Below, piece after piece: positions 36,356 to 43,612 of a stretch of 64,000 nucleotides of DNA. The DNA lies in assembly GCF_001613205.1 (NCBI RefSeq), contig NZ_BDBX01000038.1, forward strand, positions 62,001 through 126,000, read 5' to 3'. Origin of the DNA: Nocardia sienata NBRC 100364. Its GTDB lineage: Bacteria; Actinomycetota; Actinomycetes; Mycobacteriales; Mycobacteriaceae. Positions within the stretch are counted from its first letter, which is position 1. Every line of letters begins with the position of its first letter. Made by a program: the position numbers and the translations under genes. A model generated the notes under the pieces. The model was not told the origin of the DNA and made no database searches. It saw only the letters and a list, made by a program, of their open reading frames with translations.

Positions 36356-36773
36356 CGTGGGGTACCCACTTCCACATCTCCACCAAAGTGCCTCGGCCGG
36401 GCGTGGATTCGATGGCCATACCGTCCATCAGCCGTTTGGCACCGGGGAGACCGAGCCCCAGGCCCAGACCGGTCGAATAGCCGTCCTCCATGGCCCGGGC
36501 GATATCGATGATGCCGGGGCCCTGGTCCTTGGCCTGGACCACCAGGGCGCGGCGGCCGTCGCGCTCGTCGACCTGCAGCCGGATCTCGCCGCTACCGGCG
36601 TAACTGGTGATATTCCGCGCGACCTCCGAGATCGCCGTGGAGATCATGGTCCGGTCGGTGAGTGTGAAGCCGAGTTCCTCGGCCAGCTCACGCCCGGCCT
36701 GACGTGCGGTCACGATGTCGTTCGACATCTTCACCGCGATAACCACCTGTTCAGCGGGCACTGTCACGACCAT
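36348..36773 (-). CDS. rsbT: RsbT-like serine kinase of the stressosome
   Basis: A 141-residue GHKL kinase. The N-box is SEVARNITSYAGSGEI, the G1 motif is KDQGPGI and the G2 motif is GLGLGLPGAKRLMDG. RsbT is held in the RsbR/RsbS complex, phosphorylates both, and on release activates an RsbU phosphatase. The downstream RsbU-like gene fits that role. It overlaps rsbS by 23 bases. Confidence 0.92.
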   Translation of the reverse strand: MVVTVPAEQVVIAVKMSNDIVTARQAGRELAEELGFTLTDRTMISTAISEVARNITSYAGSGEIRLQVDERDGRRALVVQAKDQGPGIIDIARAMEDGYSTGLGLGLGLPGAKRLMDGMAIESTPGRGTLVEMWKWVPHGA

Positions 36774-37140
36774 CTCGGTGCTGGCGTCGCGAAGCCTTGT
36801 GGTTCAGCCAGGCCAAGCCCTCCTCGAGATCCAGTGCGGTGTGCATGTCCTCGAAGGTGAGGCCGAGCTGCACCATGGCGAACGCGACCTCGGGTTGCAG
36901 GCCCACGATGACGGTTTCGGCACCGCGCAGCTGGGTCATGTGCGCGATGGTGCGCAGGGATCTGGCCGCGAAGGAATCCATCACATCGATGGCTGTCACG
37001 TCGACGATGATGCCCTGCGCGCGGTATTTGCTGACCTGCTTCATCAGATCGTCCTGTAACCGCTCGGTGTCGGCATCGGTCAGCGCCGACTGCACCGACG
37101 CGATCAGATAGGTGCCCTGTTTGAGTATCGGTACTGGCAT
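36751..37140 (-). CDS. rsbS: RsbS-like STAS scaffold protein of the stressosome
   Basis: A single-domain STAS protein of 129 residues. Ser56 in IDVMDSFAARSL is the expected target of RsbT. RsbS co-assembles with RsbR into the stressosome core and retains RsbT. It lies 12 bp behind rsbR and overlaps rsbT. The basic tail (KASRRQHRDGRDSAR) is longer than in Bacillus. Confidence 0.92.
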   Translation of the reverse strand: MPVPILKQGTYLIASVQSALTDADTERLQDDLMKQVSKYRAQGIIVDVTAIDVMDSFAARSLRTIAHMTQLRGAETVIVGLQPEVAFAMVQLGLTFEDMHTALDLEEGLAWLNHKASRRQHRDGRDSAR

Positions 37141-37152
37141 GGTGGTTTCCGG

Positions 37153-38055
37153 TCAGCGCGAATCGCGTTCGCTGCGCTCGGTCACTCTGGACACTTCGTA
37201 GCCCAGTAACCGCTCCGCTTCCTCGATACCGCCCTGCAGATCGCCGACCGCGTTCATCTTCGACAGGTCCAGACCGATGGTGACCAGTGTCAGCGCGATC
37301 TCCGAGGACAAGCCGGTCATGATGACGCTGGCGCCCATCAAACCCGACGCGTCGACCGTCTGGACCAGGTGGTTGGCCACCGTGGAGTCGATATCGGGCA
37401 CACCGGTGATATCGATGACCACGACCTTGGCGCGATTGTTGCGGATGGCACGAAGGAGTTGTTCGGTGAGCTGCCGGGCCCGCTGGCTGTCCAGTACGCC
37501 GATTATCGGCAGGATCAGCAGTTGTTCGCGCACCTGCAGCACGGGGGTGGACAGCTCGCGGATCGCTTCCTGCTGCTGCCGGATGACGCGCTCGCGTTCC
37601 TGCACGAATGAAATCGCCACCGTGTTGGCGATTCGGTTCGCCGCCGGTTCGTAGGCATCGAGCACTGCGTTGAGGAGGTCGAAATTGGACTGGTACTTCT
37701 CGAACAGCGAGCGGGCCAGCACATCGCGCAGCAGCAGCACCATGCCGAGAACCTCGTCGGTTTCGACGCCCCTGGGAATGATGCGTTCGGACAGGTCGCG
37801 GGCATAGGCCTGCAGCGCCTCGACGCTACCGGTTTCGAGAACTTCGACGTAATTGTCGTACACCGACGTCGCCTCGGAGAAGACCTCGTCCGGCGTCATC
37901 GCGGTCAGCAGGCGGGCCTCGGTGATCCGGCGAGCCCACTCCTCACGGAGCGCGGTGCGGTTCTGGCGCAGATGCTCGACGAGCTGTGGGAGCAGATTAT
38001 CGACGGCTCCCGCTGCCAATGAGTCCGCCGAAAGGCCCATGGACACCTCGGACAT
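37153..38055 (-). CDS. rsbR: RsbR-like stressosome sensor protein
   Basis: About 300 residues. An N-terminal helical globin-like domain (about 15-155) is joined by a linker helix to a C-terminal STAS domain (about 165-285). Thr170 in ELSTPVLQV and Ser224/Thr225 in DIDSTVANHL correspond to the two RsbT targets in Bacillus RsbRA. I chose the ATG at 38055 (MSEVSMGL), with GAAAGG upstream; a longer frame starts at 38133. It is the first gene of the rsbR-S-T-X operon. The sensory ligand is unknown. Confidence 0.9.
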   Translation of the reverse strand: MSEVSMGLSADSLAAGAVDNLLPQLVEHLRQNRTALREEWARRITEARLLTAMTPDEVFSEATSVYDNYVEVLETGSVEALQAYARDLSERIIPRGVETDEVLGMVLLLRDVLARSLFEKYQSNFDLLNAVLDAYEPAANRIANTVAISFVQERERVIRQQQEAIRELSTPVLQVREQLLILPIIGVLDSQRARQLTEQLLRAIRNNRAKVVVIDITGVPDIDSTVANHLVQTVDASGLMGASVIMTGLSSEIALTLVTIGLDLSKMNAVGDLQGGIEEAERLLGYEVSRVTERSERDSR

Positions 38056-38172
38056 GTAACTTGTGCCCCTTTCGACGGCGGTCGGGTACATCATAGATTT
38101 TCCGGCGGTCGTGCCGATACCGAGCCTAGTCATACCCTCGCGCCCATACTGGCGAAACCTGCCGGTCCGGTT

Positions 38173-38790
38173 CTACCGCGCCGATGTGAGCGGAGTCGCG
38201 CCGGGGGTGGTGAAACCCTGTTCCAACGCTGCCAGCGCCCGATCGAGGTACACAGTGAGGTCCGCGTCCGCGCGGGCCAGCCACGCGTCGAAGGCCGCCC
38301 GGGCGGCGGCCAGCGTGGTGCGGCCGACCGCCATCGGCAGGAGCGAATCGGCGGGCTCCCCGAGCCGGCCTGCGGCGAACTCGCCCACCGCCCGCTCCCA
38401 CGCGTCGTAATGGGTACCGGCGGTGGCGGCCAGCGCCGGTACGTCGGCCACCAGTTTCATCCGCGTGCGCAACTCCGGGACGTCCTCGGCGCGGTAGCGG
38501 TTGGCGTTCACCACTACCCGCCGGACCGCCGCCATCATGGGTTCGGCGTCGGGCACGGTGGCGAACGCGGCACGGAGCGCGGTGACCTCGTCGTCGAACG
38601 AGTACCAGAGCACCTCCGCCTTCCCCGGGAAGTAACGGAAGAAGGTGCGACCGCTGATCCCGGCCGCGGCGGCGATCTGCTCCACGGTGGTCTCGTCGAA
38701 GCCCTGCTCGCTGAACAACCGCATCGCGATCAGCTCGAGCTCGCGTTTGGTGGTTCCCCGCGGGCGCCCGCGGGAGTGCTGTGGTGTCAC
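38173..38790 (-). CDS. mftR: TetR-family mycofactocin regulator MftR
   Basis: About 205 residues. The N-terminal TetR helix-turn-helix (about 15-60) holds FSEQGFDETTVEQIAAAAGI followed by SGRTFFRYFPGKAEVLWY. The MftR family often has this TFFRYF/TLFRYY motif. It is divergent from mftE-mftD, and a 13-bp palindrome lies between them. MftR is reported to repress mft genes and respond to long-chain acyl-CoA. A GTG at 38790 or one eight codons upstream (38814) could start it. Confidence 0.78.
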   Translation of the reverse strand: MTPQHSRGRPRGTTKRELELIAMRLFSEQGFDETTVEQIAAAAGISGRTFFRYFPGKAEVLWYSFDDEVTALRAAFATVPDAEPMMAAVRRVVVNANRYRAEDVPELRTRMKLVADVPALAATAGTHYDAWERAVGEFAAGRLGEPADSLLPMAVGRTTLAAARAAFDAWLARADADLTVYLDRALAALEQGFTTPGATPLTSAR

Positions 38791-38892
38791 GCGGTAATAC
38801 TGCGCTGCTGCCACGGTGTTCGGGGACGGTACCCCTCTGTTTTCCCGGGTCGTACTCTGCGGGCCATTCCCGAACGCGAATCTATTGATTAT

Positions 38893-38905
38893 GTCAGTGA
38901 CTGAC
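38893..38905. promoter_or_regulatory. Palindrome between mftR and mftE, likely operator
   Basis: GTCAGT-G-ACTGAC is a perfect 6+1+6 palindrome in a locally AT-rich stretch, 14 bp before the mftE ATG and about 100 bp from mftR. The position suits a TetR-type operator controlling both directions. Confidence 0.62.
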
Positions 38906-38919
38906 GTTAATCTCGGCGC

Positions 38920-39621
38920 ATGAAGGTGGCGGACCTCACATCGCCCGACGTGGCCGCGTTGCGCGCGGCCGCGCCGGTGCTGCTGGTGCCGGTGGGCGCG
39001 ACCGAGCAGCACGGACCGCATCTGCCGCTGTCCACCGACACCGATCTCGCCGCCGCGCTGTGCGCCGGTGCGGCCGCGCGCTGTCCCGAAGTGCTCGTCG
39101 CCCCCGCGATCGCCTACGGCGCCAGCGGTGAGCACGCCGGATTCCCCGGCACGCTGTCGATCGGGCTGGCGGCCCTGGAACTGCTGATCGTGGAACTGTG
39201 CCGTTCCGCGACCGCTACCTTCGAGCGGATCGTGCTGGTCAACGGGCACGGCGGCAATATCGAGGCCTTACGCCGGGCAGTGGACCTGCTGCGGCGCGAA
39301 TCCCGCGATATCCGGCTCTTCCTACCGCGCCACGACGGCGACGCGCACGCCGGACGGACCGAAACCTCGCTGCAGCTGGCACTCGACCCGGACCGCGTCC
39401 GCGCCGAACGCGCCGAACCCGGTGACACCCGGCCGCTCGCCGAAATCCTGCCGCGGCTGCGGGCCGGCGGGGTCGCGGCGGTGAGCGCCAACGGTGTACT
39501 CGGCGATCCCACCGGTGCCACCGCGGCCGAGGGCGCCCGACTGCTCGACCTGCTCATCTCCCAGTTGTACGACCAGATCCGGCAGTGGTGGCCGGAACCA
39601 GTGGAAAGGATCCGACCATGA
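38920..39621 (+). CDS. mftE: Mycofactocin peptidase MftE, creatininase family
   Basis: A 233-residue creatininase-fold metallopeptidase. Metal ligands appear in GATEQHGPHLPLSTDTD, YGASGEHAGFPGT, NGHGGNIEALRRA and AGRTETS. MftE cleaves the modified MftA peptide to release the C-terminal Val-Tyr-derived core of mycofactocin. The gene order is unusual: it precedes mftD, overlapping it by four bases (ATGA), and no mftA, mftB or mftC lies upstream. Confidence 0.88.
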   Translation: MKVADLTSPDVAALRAAAPVLLVPVGATEQHGPHLPLSTDTDLAAALCAGAAARCPEVLVAPAIAYGASGEHAGFPGTLSIGLAALELLIVELCRSATATFERIVLVNGHGGNIEALRRAVDLLRRESRDIRLFLPRHDGDAHAGRTETSLQLALDPDRVRAERAEPGDTRPLAEILPRLRAGGVAAVSANGVLGDPTGATAAEGARLLDLLISQLYDQIRQWWPEPVERIRP

Positions 39622-40835
39622 ATCCGTGGTTCGAAACCGTCGCCGAGGCGCATCGGCGGGCGAGGAAACGGTTGCCGAAATCGGTGTACGGCGCGCTGGT
39701 GGCCGGTTCGGAACGTGGGCTGACCATCGACGACAACCAGGCCGCCTTCGGTGAACTCGGGTTCGCGCCGCATGTCGCCGGACCCATCGGCGAACGCGAC
39801 CAGTCCACCACCGTGCTGGGGCAGCCGATCTCCATGCCGGTGATCATCTCACCTACCGGCGTGCAGGCCGTACATCCCGACGGTGAGGTCGCGGTGGCCC
39901 GGGCCGCGGCGGCTCGTGGCACCGCCATGGGGCTCTCCTCGTTCGCCAGCAAATCGGTCGAGGAGGTCGTCGCCGCCAACCCGGCCACGTTCTTCCAGCT
40001 CTACTGGTGCGGCAGCAAGGACGATATCGCCGGGCGGATGGCGCGCGCGAAGGCCGCGGGCGCGGTGGGTCTGATCCTCACCCTCGACTGGTCGTTCTCG
40101 CACGGCCGCGACTGGGGCAGCCCGGTGATCCCGGAGAAACTGGACCTCAAGACGATGGCGAGTTTCGCACCGCAGGTGGTGGCGAAACCGCGGTGGCTGA
40201 CCCGCTACCTGAAGTCGGGCTCGCTGCCCGATCTCACCGCGCCCAATATGGCGCTGGGTGAGGCGCCCGCGCCGGGCTTCTTCGGCGCCTACGGGGAGTG
40301 GATGGGTACGCCCCCGCCGGACTGGGCCGATGTCGCCTGGGTCTGCGAACAGTGGGACGGGCCGGTCATGCTGAAAGGCGTGATGCGGGTGGACGACGCG
40401 CGGCGCGCGGTCGATGCCGGTGTGGCCGCCATCTCGGTGTCCAACCACGGCGGGAACAACCTCGACGGCACCCCTGCCTCCATCCGCGCTCTTCCGGTGG
40501 TGGCGGACGCGGTGGGCCACGAGATCGAGATCCTGCTCGACGGCGGGATCCGCCGCGGCAGCGATGTGGTCAAGGCCGTGGCGCTCGGGGCGCGGGCGGT
40601 GATGATCGGCCGCGCGTACCTGTGGGGCCTGGCGGCCAACGGTCAGGCCGGGGTGGAGAACGTGCTCGATATCCTGCGTGGCGGAATCGATTCCGCGCTG
40701 CTCGGGCTGCGCAAGACCGCGATCACCGACCTGGACCGGTCCGATATCGTCATCCCGGAGGGGTTCGAGCGCCGGTTGGGCGTCGACGCGTCGGCGCAGC
40801 TCCGGCTTCCGGAATCGGCCTCGGAAGCGGTGTAG
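39618..40835 (+). CDS. mftD: Pre-mycofactocin synthase MftD, FMN-dependent
   Basis: About 405 residues, close to Rv0694 (lldD1) of M. tuberculosis. RRLPKSVY-type start (KRLPKSVYGALVAGSERG), VIISPTGVQAVHPDGEVAVA and the FMN-phosphate site LLDGGIRRGSDVVKAVALGA are recognisable. MftD oxidatively deaminates the peptide core to an alpha-keto amide, the redox centre of pre-mycofactocin. The ATG at 39618 overlaps the mftE stop. Confidence 0.92.
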   Translation: MNPWFETVAEAHRRARKRLPKSVYGALVAGSERGLTIDDNQAAFGELGFAPHVAGPIGERDQSTTVLGQPISMPVIISPTGVQAVHPDGEVAVARAAAARGTAMGLSSFASKSVEEVVAANPATFFQLYWCGSKDDIAGRMARAKAAGAVGLILTLDWSFSHGRDWGSPVIPEKLDLKTMASFAPQVVAKPRWLTRYLKSGSLPDLTAPNMALGEAPAPGFFGAYGEWMGTPPPDWADVAWVCEQWDGPVMLKGVMRVDDARRAVDAGVAAISVSNHGGNNLDGTPASIRALPVVADAVGHEIEILLDGGIRRGSDVVKAVALGARAVMIGRAYLWGLAANGQAGVENVLDILRGGIDSALLGLRKTAITDLDRSDIVIPEGFERRLGVDASAQLRLPESASEAV

Positions 40836-41129
40836 CGCGGTCGCCGTGCGGGTTTCGTAGTCCGGTGGCCATTCGTCACCGGCACCCGGCGGATCCCCTC
40901 GTCGGAGTGGCGGACGGCCCGGTGCCGGCGTGTGCGGGTCGCGGACCGTGCGCCGGATTCGGACGGTCGCCCACCGGAGCGGCCGCCGGGTTACGATTTA
41001 GGATTGCCTAACTCGGGGTGGGGAGGCCGCCGGTCGCTAGGCTCGCTGTGCCAGATCCCCGGCGCAGTGGCCTTCACCGGCGGCTGCGTCGTGTTCGACC
41101 CGCAGCCCACCTCCAAAGGAGTGCGATCG

Positions 41130-42806
41130 GTGACCGCGCCCGAGTTCCGTTATTCAGACCTGCTTCCGATCGGCGCCGACGACACCCCGTACCGGCTGCT
41201 CACCACCGAGGGCGTCAGCACCTTCGAATCCGGCGGCCGGACCTTCCTGCAGGTCGACCCCGAGGTGCTGCGACTGCTGACCGCCGAGGCGATGCACGAC
41301 ATCAGCCATTACCTGCGGCCCGCTCATCTGGCCCAGCTACGCCGGATCATCGACGATCCCGAGGCCAGCGGCAACGATCGCTTCGTCGCGCTGGACCTGC
41401 TCAAGAACGTGAACATCTCCGCCGGCGGCATCCTGCCCATGTGCCAGGACACCGGTACCGCCATCGTGATGGGCAAGAAATCCGAAGGCGTGCTCACCGG
41501 TGTCGACGATGCCGAGTGGATCAGCCGCGGTGTGTTCGACGCCTACACGAAGCTGAACCTGCGGTACTCCCAGCTCGCGCCCCTCACCATGTGGGACGAG
41601 AAGAACACCGGCTCCAATCTGCCCGCGCAGGTCGAGCTGTACTCCACACCCGGTGATCCCGCGCAGCCGTCCTACAAGTTCCTGTACATGGCCAAGGGTG
41701 GTGGTTCGGCCAACAAGTCGTTCCTGTACCAGGAGACCAAGGCCATCCTGAACCCCACCCGGATGCTGGAATTCCTCGACGAGAAGATCCGCTCGCTGGG
41801 TACCGCGGCCTGCCCGCCCTACCACCTCGCCGTGGTGATCGGCGGTACCAGTGCCGAGTTCGCGCTCAAGACCGCCAAATACGCGTCCGCGCACTACCTG
41901 GACAACCTGCCCACCGAGGGTTCGATGACCGGGCACGCCTTCCGCGATCTCGAACTCGAGCAGGAAGTCTTCAAGCTGACCCAGTCCTTCGGGATCGGCG
42001 CCCAGTTCGGCGGCAAGTACTTCTGCCACGACGTCCGCGTGGTGCGCCTGCCCCGGCACGGCGCGAGTTGCCCGGTGGCGCTTGCGGTGTCCTGCTCCGC
42101 GGACCGCCAGGCGCTGGCCAAGATCACCCCCGAGGGCGTGTTCCTGGAGCAGCTCGAACGCGAACCCGCGCAGTATCTACCCGAGCAGACCGACGAGATC
42201 CTCGGCGGCGATGTGGTGCGGGTCGATCTGAACCGGCCGATGGACGAGATCCGCGCGGAACTGTCGAAATACCCGGTGAAGACCCGGCTCTCGCTGTCGG
42301 GTCCGCTGGTGGTGGCCCGCGACATCGCGCACGCCAAGATCAAGGAGCGGCTGGACGCGGGCGAGGAGATGCCGCGGTACCTGCGCGATATGGCCGTGTA
42401 CTACGCCGGACCGGCCAAAACCCCCGACGGTTACGCCTCGGGTTCCTTCGGCCCGACCACCGCGGGCCGGATGGACTCCTACGTCGACCAGTTCCAGGCG
42501 GCCGGTGGGTCGTTCGTGATGCTGGCCAAGGGCAACCGGTCTGCGCAGGTCACCAAGGCGTGTAAGGAACACGGCGGCTTCTACCTCGGCTCCATCGGCG
42601 GCCCCGCCGCCCGGCTCGCCCTGGACTGCATCAAATCGGTGGAGGTCCTGGAATACCCCGAACTGGGTATGGAAGCGGTCTGGAAGATCGAGGTGGAGGA
42701 TTTCCCGGCGTTCATCGTGGTGGACGACAAGGGCAATGATTTCTTCGCCGAAACCCAGAAGCCGATCGCGCTGCGGGTGCGGACCAGGTCCAAAGAACGC
42801 GTCTGA
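41130..42806 (+). CDS. fum: Class I (iron-sulfur) fumarate hydratase
   Basis: About 558 residues, the one-chain class I fumarase that holds a [4Fe-4S] cluster and interconverts fumarate and malate in the citric acid cycle. Probable cluster cysteines are in LPMCQDTGTA, SCPVALAVSCSAD and TAACPPYHLA. The N-terminal alpha part and C-terminal beta part (KTRLSLSGPLVVARDIAHAK) are fused. The start is the GTG at 41130 with AAAGGAG eight bases upstream; the long frame before it is not conserved. Confidence 0.93.
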   Translation: MTAPEFRYSDLLPIGADDTPYRLLTTEGVSTFESGGRTFLQVDPEVLRLLTAEAMHDISHYLRPAHLAQLRRIIDDPEASGNDRFVALDLLKNVNISAGGILPMCQDTGTAIVMGKKSEGVLTGVDDAEWISRGVFDAYTKLNLRYSQLAPLTMWDEKNTGSNLPAQVELYSTPGDPAQPSYKFLYMAKGGGSANKSFLYQETKAILNPTRMLEFLDEKIRSLGTAACPPYHLAVVIGGTSAEFALKTAKYASAHYLDNLPTEGSMTGHAFRDLELEQEVFKLTQSFGIGAQFGGKYFCHDVRVVRLPRHGASCPVALAVSCSADRQALAKITPEGVFLEQLEREPAQYLPEQTDEILGGDVVRVDLNRPMDEIRAELSKYPVKTRLSLSGPLVVARDIAHAKIKERLDAGEEMPRYLRDMAVYYAGPAKTPDGYASGSFGPTTAGRMDSYVDQFQAAGGSFVMLAKGNRSAQVTKACKEHGGFYLGSIGGPAARLALDCIKSVEVLEYPELGMEAVWKIEVEDFPAFIVVDDKGNDFFAETQKPIALRVRTRSKERV

Positions 42807-42971
42807 GCCCGCGGGCACCGATTTCGCGGGAATCCGTGCCGAGCACCGACCCCGCACCTCCCCAGCGGCGTGGTGACGGAAAGTGGTGGCCCCGGACCCG
42901 GCCGCAGAGCGACGCCGCGAAAACCGATCGACAGCCCGAGTGCCCGCTCATACGCTCGGCCGGCGAACGAA

Positions 42972-43538
42972 ATGTCCCATCTCCTGAACGTGGTGGATGT
43001 CGAGGCCACCTGCTGGGAGGGGCGGCCCCCGGCCGGTGCGGTGAGCGAGATCATCGAGATCGGCCTGACCGTGGTCGATCTCGACCGAGTCGAACGCACC
43101 GCGAGACACCGGATACTGGTGCGGCCCGCGTCGTCGCGGGTCGGTGAGTTCTGTACCGAGCTCGCCGGCCTCACCCAGGAGGAAGTCGATACCGGGCTGC
43201 CCTTCGCCGAAGCCTGCCGCCTGCTCGTCACCGAACATCATGCCCGGACGCGACCGTGGGCGAGCTGGGGCGACTACGACCGGCAGCAGTTCGCCCGGCA
43301 GTGTGCCGCGACCGGCGTGGAGTATCCGTTCGGCGCCGAACACGCCAACGCCAAGGCGCTCTTCGCGACGGCCTACGGCCTGAAACGCCGGCAGGGGATG
43401 GCGGGTGCATTGCACCTCGCGGGCTTGCCCCTGGAGGGACGTCACCACCGGGGCGAGGACGATGCCTGGAATATCGCTGCGCTCGTCCTCGACCTCGTGG
43501 GCCGCGGTGGCCTGCGCACCACATCGACGACCGAGTAA
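42972..43538 (+). CDS. DEDDh-type 3'-5' exonuclease
   Basis: About 188 residues. Exo I is VVDVEATCW, Exo II includes WASWGDYDRQQFARQC and Exo III is HHRGEDDAWNIA, which together give the D-E-D-D set with the general-base His. The KapD/ERI-1-like arrangement suggests a small RNA or DNA exonuclease; the target is unknown. The ATG at 42972 follows an ACGAA sequence without a strong ribosome site. It is convergent with rph. Confidence 0.86.
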   Translation: MSHLLNVVDVEATCWEGRPPAGAVSEIIEIGLTVVDLDRVERTARHRILVRPASSRVGEFCTELAGLTQEEVDTGLPFAEACRLLVTEHHARTRPWASWGDYDRQQFARQCAATGVEYPFGAEHANAKALFATAYGLKRRQGMAGALHLAGLPLEGRHHRGEDDAWNIAALVLDLVGRGGLRTTSTTE

Positions 43539-43612
43539 TTCGTGTCCCGAGAACGGCTTCGACATGTGCGGGCTATGGCATGCCGAGTTCGAGGCCGGGG
43601 CTGCCTCGAATC

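Noticed and set aside
38791..38919. A search for mftA in the mftR-mftE gap
   Set aside because: No short frame ending in a Gly-Val-Tyr-like core is present on either strand; the gap holds only the palindrome and promoter sequence.
42814..42840. A hairpin after the fumarase gene
   Set aside because: The arms have two mismatches in 11 bp, too weak to call a terminator with confidence.
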